Assembly: GCA_945876435.1 (NCBI GenBank)
Contig: CAMCOD010000001.1
Location: 83,372-126,963, forward strand
Direction: 5' to 3'
Length of the DNA: 43,592 nt
Source of the DNA: an uncultured Clostridia bacterium
GTDB taxonomy: Bacteria > Bacillota > Clostridia > Oscillospirales > Ruminococcaceae
Both the position numbers and the translations under genes were made by a program. The number at the start of each line of letters is the position of its first letter. The first letter of the stretch is position 1. This document shows positions 35,448 to 43,372 of the stretch, in pieces. The notes beneath the pieces were generated by a model. The model had not been told where the DNA came from. It searched no databases and saw only the letters and a list, made by a program, of their open reading frames with translations.

Positions 35448-35632
35448 ATCTGAGTGCCATCAATTTCGTATAGTGTTGATGGAGAATAGTGAATCCGGTT
35501 GGAATCCGGAACGGTACCGCCACTGTATGCGCGGAGGCACCGCACATGACGAAAGTCGGTCATTGGGAGTTGATTCTGAGAAGACTGTGCGGAATGCTTA
35601 TGAAACGCAAGTCAGGAGACCTGCTCAGATTG
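35448..35632 (+). ncRNA. cobalamin riboswitch
   Basis: The leader has the conserved core of the adenosylcobalamin class: the GAATAGTGAA..CCGG..GGAATCCGG region, ACGGTACCGCCACTGTA (about 35511-35527), and the B12 box GCAAGTCAGGAGACCTGC (35607-35624). It is followed by a terminator hairpin, so repression by the cofactor probably acts at transcription. All six downstream genes are co-directional with small gaps, so the switch controls the whole chelatase-transport operon. Ends are approximate. Confidence 0.88.
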
Positions 35633-35692
35633 TTAAAGTCTATTTGCTCTCGAGTTATGGAGAAATGGGCTATTTTGTTGCGAAAAAACGGC

Positions 35693-35727
35693 AGCAGCAG
35701 TCATGTATGACTGCTGCTTTCTTTTTT
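35693..35727 (+). terminator. expression-platform terminator of the cobalamin riboswitch
   Basis: AGCAGCAGTCAT (35693-35704) pairs with ATGACTGCTGCT (35707-35718), then TTCTTTTTT. Confidence 0.82.
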
Positions 35728-35824
35728 GGCATATCTTTAGCATACTTTTCTCCATTTTACTACTGCTTTTTCGTGGCTTAAACCACAAAAAATATAAATC
35801 AATAAATCAATGGAGGAAAGTAAA

Positions 35825-37027
35825 ATGAAGAACATGAAAAAATTTGTAGCACTCCTGCTTGCGATGTGCATTGCAACATCTCTTGCTGCCTGCGGTTCTC
35901 AGGAAAGTGAGACATCAGACAACTCAGGAGAGGTGTCTTCTACCAATCCAGTCTCTGACGATCAAGCTGCTGATGAGGTGGCCAAGCTGATTGACGCAAT
36001 CTATGTGCAAGAACGAAACGAAAACACGGATGAACAATGTGAGGCTGCAAAGGCTGCTTGGGATGCCCTGACGGATGCCCAAAAGGAATTGGTTTCCGGC
36101 GAATTTGCAGATCCAGACTATTTTGGACGGGATACTGGAGATGCTTCTAAAGATGATCCCCGCAACGGTGATGAAATCGGCGAAAATGAACTGCTCGTAG
36201 CCAGCTTCGGAACCTCTTTTAATGACAGCCGTGTTGCTGACATCAAGAGCATTGAGGACGCTTTGCAGGAAGCCTATCCGGACTGGTCGGTCAGAAGAGC
36301 ATTTACCGCCCAGATCATTATCAATCATGTGCAGGCTCGTGACGGAGAAAAGATCGATAACGTCCAGCAGGCGCTTGACCGTGCGGTAGAAAATGGTGTT
36401 AAGAATCTGGTGATTCAGCCTACCCATCTGATGTATGGTGCTGAGTATGATGAGCTGGCAGAAACCGTAGGAGCTTATCAGGATAAATTTGAATCGGTTC
36501 AGATCGCTGCTCCTCTTCTGGGCGATGTCGGTACCGATGCAACTGTCATCAATGAAGATAAAAAAGCTGTTGCAGAGGCTGTTACCGCAGAAGCGGTTAA
36601 GACAGCTGGATACCAGACTCTGGATGAAGCAAAGGCAGACGGCGTTGCATTCGTATTTATGGGTCACGGTACTTCCCACACAGCAAAGGTATCTTACAGC
36701 CAGATGCAGGCTCAGATGGAGGCTCTGGGATACAACAATGTATTCATCGGTACCGTTGAGGGTGAACCGGAAGAAACCGCCTGCGAAGCTGTTATTGAAA
36801 GCGTCAAAGAAGCTGGTTATAAGAAAGTCATCCTTCGTCCTCTGATGGTCGTTGCAGGTGACCATGCAAACAATGATATGGCAGGCGATGATGCTGATTC
36901 CTGGAAGAGTATGTTCAACACATCCGGCGCTTTTGAGAGCGTTGATACTCAGATTGCAGGCCTCGGTCAGATTCCAGCCATTCAGGAGCTATATGTTGCA
37001 CATACTGGTGCTGTAATCAATCAATAA
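35825..37027 (+). CDS. exported CbiK-like chelatase lipoprotein
   Basis: A 400-residue lipoprotein. Signal peptide to lipobox SLAAC (cysteine at about residue 23), an acidic linker and helical segment (about 45-115), then a CbiK-type chelatase domain starting at ELLVASFGTSFNDSR. CbiK inserts cobalt into sirohydrochlorin in anaerobic B12 synthesis; its metal-site histidines correspond to His281 (MGHGTSH) and His347 (AGDHANND), and His201 (PTHLMYG) is also kept. The location is the unusual part: the protein is outside the cell, where no cobalamin synthesis occurs. Exported homologues are known (IhtB of Porphyromonas, proposed to take iron out of heme; the periplasmic CbiK of Desulfovibrio). With the B12 riboswitch and the ABC importer downstream, removal or exchange of metal in a captured tetrapyrrole is likely; this is inference. 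Confidence 0.88.
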   Translation: MKNMKKFVALLLAMCIATSLAACGSQESETSDNSGEVSSTNPVSDDQAADEVAKLIDAIYVQERNENTDEQCEAAKAAWDALTDAQKELVSGEFADPDYFGRDTGDASKDDPRNGDEIGENELLVASFGTSFNDSRVADIKSIEDALQEAYPDWSVRRAFTAQIIINHVQARDGEKIDNVQQALDRAVENGVKNLVIQPTHLMYGAEYDELAETVGAYQDKFESVQIAAPLLGDVGTDATVINEDKKAVAEAVTAEAVKTAGYQTLDEAKADGVAFVFMGHGTSHTAKVSYSQMQAQMEALGYNNVFIGTVEGEPEETACEAVIESVKEAGYKKVILRPLMVVAGDHANNDMAGDDADSWKSMFNTSGAFESVDTQIAGLGQIPAIQELYVAHTGAVINQ

Positions 37028-37042
37028 AGGAGCAGATCGAGC

Positions 37043-37546
37043 ATGAAAAAAAGAACGATACTCCTGTGTATGGCTGCTTTGGTCGCTGTTTTCGCCGTTG
37101 GATGCAGCAATCAGACGGATACATCTGCTCAGGACGGCTCCAGCCCTCCAGCTGTTTCGCAGGAACAACAAACAACTCTGGAAGATGGCATCTATTCTGC
37201 TGATTTTGAAACGGACAGCAGCATGTTCCGTGTCAACGAGACATGCGATGGTAAAGGAAAGCTGACGGTTCAGGACGGTAAAATGACCATTCACATTTCG
37301 CTTACCTCTCAGAATATTGTCAATCTTTTCCCAGGCACCGCAGAGGATGCCCAGAAAGATGGGGCAGAACTTTTGCAGCCTACTGTGGATACCGTAACTT
37401 ATGAGGATGGAATAAGCGAAGAGGTCAACGGTTTTGATGTTCCAGTTCCGGTTCTGGACGAGCCGTTTAACCTTGCGCTAATCGGTACAAAGGGAAAGTG
37501 GTACGATCATGAGGTAATTGTATCGAACCCAGAAAAACTTGAATAA
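37043..37546 (+). CDS. small lipoprotein with a beta-rich domain
   Basis: A 167-residue lipoprotein: signal peptide with lipobox FAVGC (about residue 21), a short Ser/Gln-rich linker, then one domain of about 115 residues. The domain has the pattern EDGIYSADFE.., a second strand KLTVQDGKMTIHISLTSQNI, and ends in VPVPVLDEPFNLALIGTKGK followed by WYDHEVIV. The next gene carries the same pattern (see there), so the two are paralogues. I do not know a name for the domain; it has the look of a small beta-sandwich binding domain such as those used for heme or tetrapyrrole capture. It follows the chelatase gene by 15 bases. Confidence 0.75.
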   Translation: MKKRTILLCMAALVAVFAVGCSNQTDTSAQDGSSPPAVSQEQQTTLEDGIYSADFETDSSMFRVNETCDGKGKLTVQDGKMTIHISLTSQNIVNLFPGTAEDAQKDGAELLQPTVDTVTYEDGISEEVNGFDVPVPVLDEPFNLALIGTKGKWYDHEVIVSNPEKLE

Positions 37547-37554
37547 ACCATGTT

Positions 37555-37582
37555 CTGTCCCTGCTCTTAACGGCAGGGACAG
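37555..37582 (+). other. intra-operon hairpin
   Basis: CTGTCCCTGC (37555-37564) pairs perfectly with GCAGGGACAG (37573-37582), loop of 8 bases, without a real T-run. It lies in the only long gap (62 bases) of the operon and could tune or protect mRNA. Confidence 0.5.
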
Positions 37583-37608
37583 ATTTGTATCTGGAGAGGA
37601 GGACGAAT

Positions 37609-38154
37609 ATGAGGAGAAGCATATTTCCCTATCTGGTGAAAAAATTTTGTCTTGGGCTATTGATGGTGATGTGTATCACATCCATTATGGTATTTCCTGC
37701 CTCAGCATCTGCGGAAGCAGCAACGGTTGATCTGGAGGATGGTGAATATTCCATAGAAGTCATACTGGAGGGTGGAAGCGGACGGGCGACTATTACATCT
37801 CCGGCAATTATGACTGTACGGGGTGGAAAGGGTTATGTTCAGATTGAATGGAGCAGCCCGAACTATGACTACATGAAGGTAGAAAATAAAACTTTTAAAC
37901 CACTCCAGGAGGCTGGAAATTCCACTTTTGAACTTCCGATTATAGATTTTGATATGCCAATAGCGGTCGTTGCGAATACCACAGCAATGAGCACACCACA
38001 TGAAATCGAATATACATTAACCTTCCTCCAAGACACCATAAAACAAGACACATCTTTTGAAATGATGGCTATGGTTGCAGGAACGGTAATTGTAATTGCC
38101 ATAGTCGTAATTATCTCCTTTTTTGGGATTCATAAGAAACGGAGGAGCAAATAA
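37609..38154 (+). CDS. membrane-anchored protein with the same beta-rich domain
   Basis: A 181-residue protein with a signal peptide (cleavage near ASASAEA, about residue 33), one domain (about 38-140) and a C-terminal membrane helix (MMAMVAGTVIVIAIVVIISF) followed by HKKRRSK, so it is displayed outside and anchored at its C-terminus. The domain pattern LEDGEYSIEVILEGGSGRAT, then YVQIEWSSPNYDYMKVENKT, then ANTTAMSTPHEIEYTLTF aligns with the preceding lipoprotein. The conserved SSPNYDYM and TAMSTPHEI parts recur in cell-surface proteins near metal or tetrapyrrole transport genes of gut Clostridia, to my recollection. Start at 37609 set by GAGAGGAGG. One base separates its stop from the next start. 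Confidence 0.75.
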   Translation: MRRSIFPYLVKKFCLGLLMVMCITSIMVFPASASAEAATVDLEDGEYSIEVILEGGSGRATITSPAIMTVRGGKGYVQIEWSSPNYDYMKVENKTFKPLQEAGNSTFELPIIDFDMPIAVVANTTAMSTPHEIEYTLTFLQDTIKQDTSFEMMAMVAGTVIVIAIVVIISFFGIHKKRRSK

Positions 38155-38155
38155 A

Positions 38156-39301
38156 ATGAGAAAAATGGCAGTAGTTTTATTGTGTTTTATCCTCATATTT
38201 ACTGTATCCTCCTGTGGTTCACCTTCTGAAGCTGATTTGCTGGAAACACGTAATACTGATATCAGCCCGGATTTAACCTTCGATCACAGTATGCCTCTCG
38301 ATTATGCTGAGGAATTTGCAGTGGACTATTACAATGATGGATATGCGCTTATTACCATCTCCTATGGTACGCAGTATCTGGTAATCCCAGAGGGAAAACC
38401 AGAGCCATCCGGTTTGGATGAAAACATTATGCAGCTGCACCAACCGATCCAAAACATTTATTTAGTTGCCTCGGCTGTGATGGATATGTTTGTTTCGATG
38501 GATGCGTTGGATACGATCCGTTTCAGTGCGCTGAAAAGCGATGGCTGGTATATTGAACCAGTGCGTGCGGCAATGGAATCTGGAAATATTCTATATGCTG
38601 GCAAATATTCCGCTCCGGATTATGAGCACCTCATTGATGAGAATTGCAGCTTGGCGATTGAGAACACTATGATTTTTCATACGCCCGAAGTGAAGGAACA
38701 GCTGGAGAAGTTTGGAATCCCGGTTTTGGTGGATTATTCCAGTTATGAGTCTCACCCTCTCGGCAGAACAGAATGGGTAAAACTCTATGGATTGCTGACC
38801 GGACAGCAGGAAGCTGCTGAGTCAGCGTTCAATGCAGAAAAACAGGCGTTTGAGTCTGTCAGCGGAGCACAGCCTACCGGAAAAACAGTTGCATTTTTTT
38901 ATATCACAACCAATGGCGAGGCTAACGTACGCAGACCGTCCGATTATCTGGCGAAAATGATTGAAATGGCTGGTGGAACCTATATTTTGGAACAAGATCC
39001 CGATGATGAAAGTAAATCTTCCACCATGAGCATGGAGATGGAAGCTTTTTATGCACAGGCAAAGGATGCCGATTATATCATCTATAACAGCACAGTAGAC
39101 GGGGAACTCAAATCTCGGGATGAATTATTAACGAAAAGTCAGCTTTTAGAGAACTTCAAGGCTGTGCAGAATGGAAATGTTTATTGTACAACCCAGAACA
39201 TTTACCAGTCCACTATGGAACTTGGCACCATCATCGCAGATATCCATAACATGCTGCAAGGAGATGATCAGAGCCTTACCTATATTTACAAGTTGGAGTG
39301 A
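38156..39301 (+). CDS. substrate-binding lipoprotein of a BtuF/FecB-type importer
   Basis: A 381-residue lipoprotein (lipobox VSSC at about residue 20) with a class III periplasmic-binding fold: two lobes joined by a long helix. The recognisable parts are the N-lobe (ISYGTQYLVIPEG, then QPIQNIYLVASAVMDMFVSM), the link segment (EKFGIPVLVDYSSYESHPLG) and the C-lobe (GKTVAFFYITTNGEANVRRP, then AKDADYIIYNS). Such proteins deliver cobalamin, heme or siderophores to FecCD permeases. Its start lies one base after the upstream stop, and the permease follows, so it is part of the transporter. The ligand is inferred from the riboswitch only. Confidence 0.88.
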   Translation: MRKMAVVLLCFILIFTVSSCGSPSEADLLETRNTDISPDLTFDHSMPLDYAEEFAVDYYNDGYALITISYGTQYLVIPEGKPEPSGLDENIMQLHQPIQNIYLVASAVMDMFVSMDALDTIRFSALKSDGWYIEPVRAAMESGNILYAGKYSAPDYEHLIDENCSLAIENTMIFHTPEVKEQLEKFGIPVLVDYSSYESHPLGRTEWVKLYGLLTGQQEAAESAFNAEKQAFESVSGAQPTGKTVAFFYITTNGEANVRRPSDYLAKMIEMAGGTYILEQDPDDESKSSTMSMEMEAFYAQAKDADYIIYNSTVDGELKSRDELLTKSQLLENFKAVQNGNVYCTTQNIYQSTMELGTIIADIHNMLQGDDQSLTYIYKLE

Positions 39302-39310
39302 TACAAACAG

Positions 39311-40322
39311 ATGAAGAAAAAACGATATTTTGCTGCATTTGTTGTTTTTTGTGCTTCTGCTTTTGTTTCTGGTCATGAACCTATGTATCGGAAGCGTTAA
39401 TATTCCATTTTCTGAGATTTCTAAAATCCTTCAAGGAATCGGAACGGATGAAACCTACACAGAAATTGTTACGCAGGTCCGAGCGCCAAGAGCATTTGCA
39501 GCGGTGATTTTGGGAGGTGCCCTCGCATTATCCGGATATCTGCTGCAAACCTTTTTCCACAATCCAATCGCAACCCCGTTTACGCTGGGCGTTTCATCCG
39601 GTGCAAAGCTGATTGTCGCATTGGTGATGGTAGCGTCCCTGCAATTTTCAGTACAGCTCGGTTCATGGCTGATGATTCTTGCGGCCTTTGCCGGTTCCAT
39701 GTTATGCATGGGTTTTGTTATTCTAATGTCCAAAGTCATCAATCAGATGGCAATGCTCATTGTCAGCGGCGTCATGATCGGCTATATCTGTTCTGCTGTG
39801 ACTGACTTTGTTGTTACATTTGCGGATGATGCGGATATTGTAAATCTGCACAATTGGTCTCTGGGCAGCTTTTCGGGGATTAACTGGGACAATGTAAAAG
39901 TTATGGCAATCGTAGTGCTTATTACGATGTTTTTTGTGTTTCTGTTATCCAAACCAATTACCGCCTATCAGATGGGTGAAGCCTATGCGCAGAATATGGG
40001 GCTTAATGTATCACGTTTCCGTATTGTGCTGGTGATCCTGTCCAGTATCCTTTCGGCCTGTGTAACTGCATTTGCCGGACCGGTATCCTTCGTCGGAATC
40101 GCCGTTCCTCACCTTGTCAAAGGCTTGTTTGGTACAACACAGCCGATTTTAATGATTCCAGCTTGCTTCTTAGGAGGTGCGTCATTCTGCCTGTTCTGCG
40201 ATTTGCTGGCAAGAACAGTATTTACTCCCACCGAGTTGTCGATCAGCACGGTAACTGCAATTTTGGGCGCTCCGGTGGTTATCTACATTATGCTACGCCG
40301 GAAAAGAGAAAAGATGGGGTAA
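39311..40322 (+). CDS. FecCD-type permease with a probable frameshift near its start
   Basis: A permease of the BtuC/FecCD family: about ten helices with family motifs RAPRAFAAVILGGALALSGY, GAKLIVALVMVAS, TAFAGPVSFVGIAVPHLVKG and FCDLLARTVFTPTELSISTV. The uninterrupted frame begins only at a TTG (39330), which has no ribosome site. A proper ATG with an upstream GGAG lies at 39311 (MKKKRYFAAFVV), but in another frame; it runs out at 39400. Removing one T from the T6 run at 39345-39350 would join the two into a normal 337-residue start with an unbroken first helix. I therefore annotate the gene from 39311 with a suspected one-base insertion. Translation may be lost, rescued by slippage at T6, or the site may be a sequencing error. 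Confidence 0.82.
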
Positions 40323-40328
40323 TCGGGA

Positions 40329-41438
40329 ATGAATCATGGCTATCTATATACAAAAGATTTAACTGTTGGTTATAATGGTATACCGCTCATCCGCAATATT
40401 CAGCTTGAAATAAATAAAGGCGAAATTGTTACATTGATAGGACCAAACGGTGCAGGAAAAACAACTATTTTGCGCAGTATTATCCAGCAGTTGCCACCCG
40501 TGTGTGGCGTTGTATGGTTAGATGGACAACAGGCGGAGAAAATGCCGGGCAAAGAAATGGTGCAAAGGCTGTCCGTTGTATTGACCGAACGGGTAAATCC
40601 TGAGATGATGAATTGCGAAGATGTTGTGGCAACTGGCCGATATCCTTATACGGGGAAATTCGGCATTCTATCCCAAGAAGATTGGAAGATCGTGCGTGAA
40701 TCCATGGAGATGGTGCGCATAACGGAGCTGGCCAACCGAGATTTCAATAAAATCAGTGGCGGGCAAAAGCAGCGGGTTATGCTGGCAAGAGCACTATGCC
40801 AGCAGCCTGATGTGATCGTTTTGGATGAACCGACTTCTTTCCTGGATATCCGTTACAAACTGGAGTTCTTATCTATTTTGCAGGAGATGTCCAGAAAGCG
40901 GAATCTGACAGTGCTTATGTCGCTGCATGAACTTAACCTTGCCGGGCGTATCTCGGACAAGATTGCTTGCGTACAGGGGGATCGAATCGACCGGTTTGGG
41001 ACGCCCGAAGAAATCTTTACCCAAGGATATATTCCTCAGCTTTATCAGATGACAACCGGCTCTTATGATGAACTGACCGGCGATTTGGAACTGCCATCGG
41101 TGCAGGAGAAACCTGAGATTTTTGTCATTGCAGGAAATGGCACCAGAACCAGCATATTTCGCAGATTGCAGCGTGAAAGAAAAGCGTTTGCAACGGGAAT
41201 CCTGTGGGAAAACGATATAGACTTTGCTTCGGCTAAATCATTGGCGGCAGAAGTAATTTCTGTACCTGCCTTTCATTATATTTCAGATGAGCAAATAAAG
41301 CAGACAAAGAAATGGATCAATGAATGTGAATCCGTTATTTGTACATTAAAAGAATCAGATATGGTCGGTTTTGCGAAAGCTCTAAGCAATTTAGCAGAGT
41401 ATGCAAAGATAAAGGGCAAACTGATAACGTATCCATAG
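40329..41438 (+). CDS. ABC transporter ATPase with a C-terminal extra domain
   Basis: A 369-residue protein. Residues 1-250 are an importer ATPase of the BtuD/FepC type: Walker A GPNGAGKTT (from 38, Lys44), signature SGGQKQR (from Ser143), Walker B VIVLDEP (Asp166, Glu167) and the switch histidine in SLHELNLAG. The rest (about 260-369) is an additional domain: EIFVIAGNGTRTSIFRRLQR, then FATGILWENDIDFASAKSLA, ending in a helix and KGKLITYP. It looks like a small alternating alpha/beta domain, and I cannot assign its function; ordinary BtuD-type ATPases stop at about 255 residues. It is the last gene of the operon. Confidence 0.88.
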   Translation: MNHGYLYTKDLTVGYNGIPLIRNIQLEINKGEIVTLIGPNGAGKTTILRSIIQQLPPVCGVVWLDGQQAEKMPGKEMVQRLSVVLTERVNPEMMNCEDVVATGRYPYTGKFGILSQEDWKIVRESMEMVRITELANRDFNKISGGQKQRVMLARALCQQPDVIVLDEPTSFLDIRYKLEFLSILQEMSRKRNLTVLMSLHELNLAGRISDKIACVQGDRIDRFGTPEEIFTQGYIPQLYQMTTGSYDELTGDLELPSVQEKPEIFVIAGNGTRTSIFRRLQRERKAFATGILWENDIDFASAKSLAAEVISVPAFHYISDEQIKQTKKWINECESVICTLKESDMVGFAKALSNLAEYAKIKGKLITYP

Positions 41439-41486
41439 ATTGATGGATTGGCAGAAAGGTAAAGATTGTGAATTTTACGAAAAATA

Positions 41487-41523
41487 CCCCGTGGAAAACC
41501 GGTTATGTGTTGTTTCCACGGGG
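41487..41523. other. hairpin after the operon
   Basis: CCCCGTGGAAA (41487-41497) pairs perfectly with TTTCCACGGGG (41513-41523), loop 15 bases, no T-run. Possibly a weak terminator or an element end. Confidence 0.45.
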
Positions 41524-41556
41524 ATGAATGTGATTGTTTGGAGAAAACACCCTTGA

Positions 41557-41960
41557 CAAATCTCGTCTCAGAAGGCCATACTTTTGCAGTATGCCAGGGA
41601 GCATCACTTCCCCAACCCAACCTTTTTCGTGGATGACGGTGTAAGCGGTGTGACCTACGACCGTCCCGGCTTTCAGGCCATGCTGGCCGAAATCGAGGCG
41701 GGACGGGTGGCCGTGGCGATCACCAAAGACCTTTCCAGACTGGGCCGCAACTCCGCGCTGACCGGGCTTTACACCAACTTCACCTTTCCGCAGAACGGTG
41801 TTCGTTTCATCGCCATCAACGACAACTACGACACCATTGACCCTAACCGTGTGGACAACGATTTTGCGGGCATCAAAAACTGGTTCAACGAGTTCTATGC
41901 CCGGGACACCAGCCGCAAGATCAGAGCCGTCCAGAAACCCAAGGGTGAGCGAGGCGTGTG
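41557..41960 (+). pseudogene. fragment of a large serine recombinase
   Basis: The frame SSQKAILLQYAREHHFPNPT then FFVDDGVSGVTYDRPGFQAM and KDLSRLGRNSALTGLYTNFT is the catalytic-domain interior of large serine recombinases of conjugative transposons (TndX/TnpX-like). The first part with the catalytic serine is missing (a stop lies at 41554-41556), and the match breaks off after SRKIRAVQKPKGERG, where the sequence becomes unrelated. Both ends are therefore truncated. It is a remnant of the mobile element that also left the relaxase fragment on the other side of the transport operon. Confidence 0.8.
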
Positions 41961-42043
41961 GCTTCATTGTATCATGGGTGGATTTTCTCAATGGCACATA
42001 AATGCACCACTACAAAAGAGACTGATTTTTTGAAAGTTTATAT

Positions 42044-42074
42044 TCAAAAGTTGAAGAAAGTTATCAAAAGTTGA
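42044..42074. repeat. direct repeat next to the integrase
   Basis: TCAAAAGTTGA occurs at 42044-42054 and 42064-42074, 20 bases apart. Spaced direct repeats beside a tyrosine integrase can be arm-type binding sites; not shown here. Confidence 0.4.
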
Positions 42075-42104
42075 TGCCGTAGATTAAACTAATCCAAATA
42101 AACT

Positions 42105-42134
42105 AAAAATAGACCGCCGTGGAGCGGTCTATTT
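42105..42134 (-). terminator. terminator of the integrase gene
   Basis: AAATAGACCGC (42107-42117) pairs with GCGGTCTATTT (42124-42134). On the minus strand it is followed by a T-run, 14 bases after the integrase stop. Confidence 0.7.
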
Positions 42135-42148
42135 CAAATGAGAAGCAT

Positions 42149-43102
42149 TTACTTCCTGTTGGTCACTGGCATCTTAATATATTCCTGTTTGAGGTTCCGC
42201 AGGATGTTAAATTCATCAATGTCCTGCTTAATATCACAAACAAGCAAATTGAGGTAGTTTTGCGTAATATCCAAACTACTGTGTCCCAATACCTTTTGGA
42301 GCGTTACTACATTACCGCCCATCAAAACCCATTTCTTTGCGAAGGTATGACGGAAGCGGTGTAGTCCAGCCTTTTCAACTCCCCTTCTCTTATTGTATTC
42401 ATACATAGAGTGATAGGCAGTTCCTTTTGTCAATTTGAAGCCGTATTCATTACAGAACAAATAATCATCTACATCGTTGGATTGACGGTATCTGATGTAT
42501 TCTTGAAGTACACGCTTTATATCGTCATTCATAGGAATAAGAAGCGGTTTGCGGTTTTTGGTGACGTTTATATGTATAGTTTCTGTTTCAAAATCAATAT
42601 CCTTTATCCGTATATTGATGAGGCTATTCTGGCGCACACCGGTAGATAATAAGAAATTCACCATAACCCAGCACTTGTATTCCGTGAAACTACATCGCTT
42701 TAAGTTGGGCTTCTTCAATAGTTTTTGTAGTTCTTCATCGGTATAGGTTTCCGTCGGGGCTTTGTCGGCTTTTGGCAGAGATAATTCCATGTGAGGAAGC
42801 CAACCTTGCTTCATAAAGTATCGCAGTATTGTTTTAAAATCTCTGCCGTAAGTATAAATAGACATATCATTCAATACTGCCTTTTGGCGCAAAGTGATTT
42901 TGTAGGTATCCCATGTATCCTCATCAATGGAACTGATTATGGTTTCAGCAGGAACAACCTTGTAAATCTGGCGCACGCTATCTCTGTAATGTTTCAAGGT
43001 TCCGGGTCTTAAATTTCGGGCTTCGCAGTCCAAATAAAACTCCTCAACCCCCTCTTGTAAGGTCATGGCATTGTTCAATAAAATGCGTAATTTCTTGGAC
43101 AC
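42149..43102 (-). CDS. tyrosine-type site-specific integrase
   Basis: A 317-residue recombinase, apparently complete. An N-terminal SAM-like core-binding domain (about 15-110) is followed by the catalytic domain. All catalytic residues are present: Arg157 (STGVRQNS), Lys182, His248 and Arg251 (LHRFRHTF), His274 (VLGHSS) and the nucleophile Tyr283 (TQNYLNL). There is no arm-type N-terminal domain, so it is of the short XerC/Tn916-distant form. The start is GTG at 43102, with GGAGG 10 bases upstream. It lies at the outer end of the island and is probably the enzyme that moved part or all of it. The serine-recombinase fragment next to it belongs to another element. Confidence 0.92.
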   Translation of the reverse strand: MSKKLRILLNNAMTLQEGVEEFYLDCEARNLRPGTLKHYRDSVRQIYKVVPAETIISSIDEDTWDTYKITLRQKAVLNDMSIYTYGRDFKTILRYFMKQGWLPHMELSLPKADKAPTETYTDEELQKLLKKPNLKRCSFTEYKCWVMVNFLLSTGVRQNSLINIRIKDIDFETETIHINVTKNRKPLLIPMNDDIKRVLQEYIRYRQSNDVDDYLFCNEYGFKLTKGTAYHSMYEYNKRRGVEKAGLHRFRHTFAKKWVLMGGNVVTLQKVLGHSSLDITQNYLNLLVCDIKQDIDEFNILRNLKQEYIKMPVTNRK

Positions 43103-43162
43103 TTTTTGCTTTCCTCCCTGATTAGACCCATCAAAAAACGTCCTTAGCAGATTTTTTATGAC

Positions 43163-43210
43163 AAAAAATTAGACACGTCATGGCTCAATTTCTTGAAATG
43201 ACGTGTCTAA
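43163..43210 (-). terminator. terminator of the GGGtGRT gene tail
   Basis: A perfect 13-bp inverted repeat (TTAGACACGTCAT at 43169-43181 with its complement at 43198-43210). On the minus strand it is followed by T6. It lies 45 bases after the stop of the gene tail at 43255. Confidence 0.8.
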
Positions 43211-43254
43211 TGTTAAATTCTGTTAAATAGTTCTAAAACCGCATGAAAATCGGC

Positions 43255-43347
43255 TTATTTATTTGCTTCTTCCACCGCAACAGCGCAGGCTACCGTAGCA
43301 CCGACCATTGGGTTGTTGCCCATACCGATCAGGCCCATCATCTCTAC
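43255..43347 (-). pseudogene. 3' tail of a GGGtGRT-family gene
   Basis: Thirty codons and a stop read VEMMGLIGMGNNPMVGATVA then CAVAVEEANK. This is the strongly conserved C-terminus of the GGGtGRT protein family as I recall it, a family common in anaerobic Clostridia with no settled function. Just upstream of VEMMG (beyond 43347) the frame continues into unrelated residues and the rest of the roughly 330-residue protein is missing. A 22-bp palindrome (43351-43372) sits at the break. The tail keeps its own terminator. It is therefore a displaced gene end, probably cut off by an integration or deletion. Confidence 0.6.
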
Positions 43348-43350
43348 ATA

Positions 43351-43372
43351 AATTTGCGGCAAGCCGCAAATT
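43351..43372. repeat. 22-bp palindrome at the gene break
   Basis: AATTTGCGGC (43351-43360), AA, GCCGCAAATT (43363-43372). It begins three bases after the last recognisable codon of the GGGtGRT tail. Confidence 0.6.
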
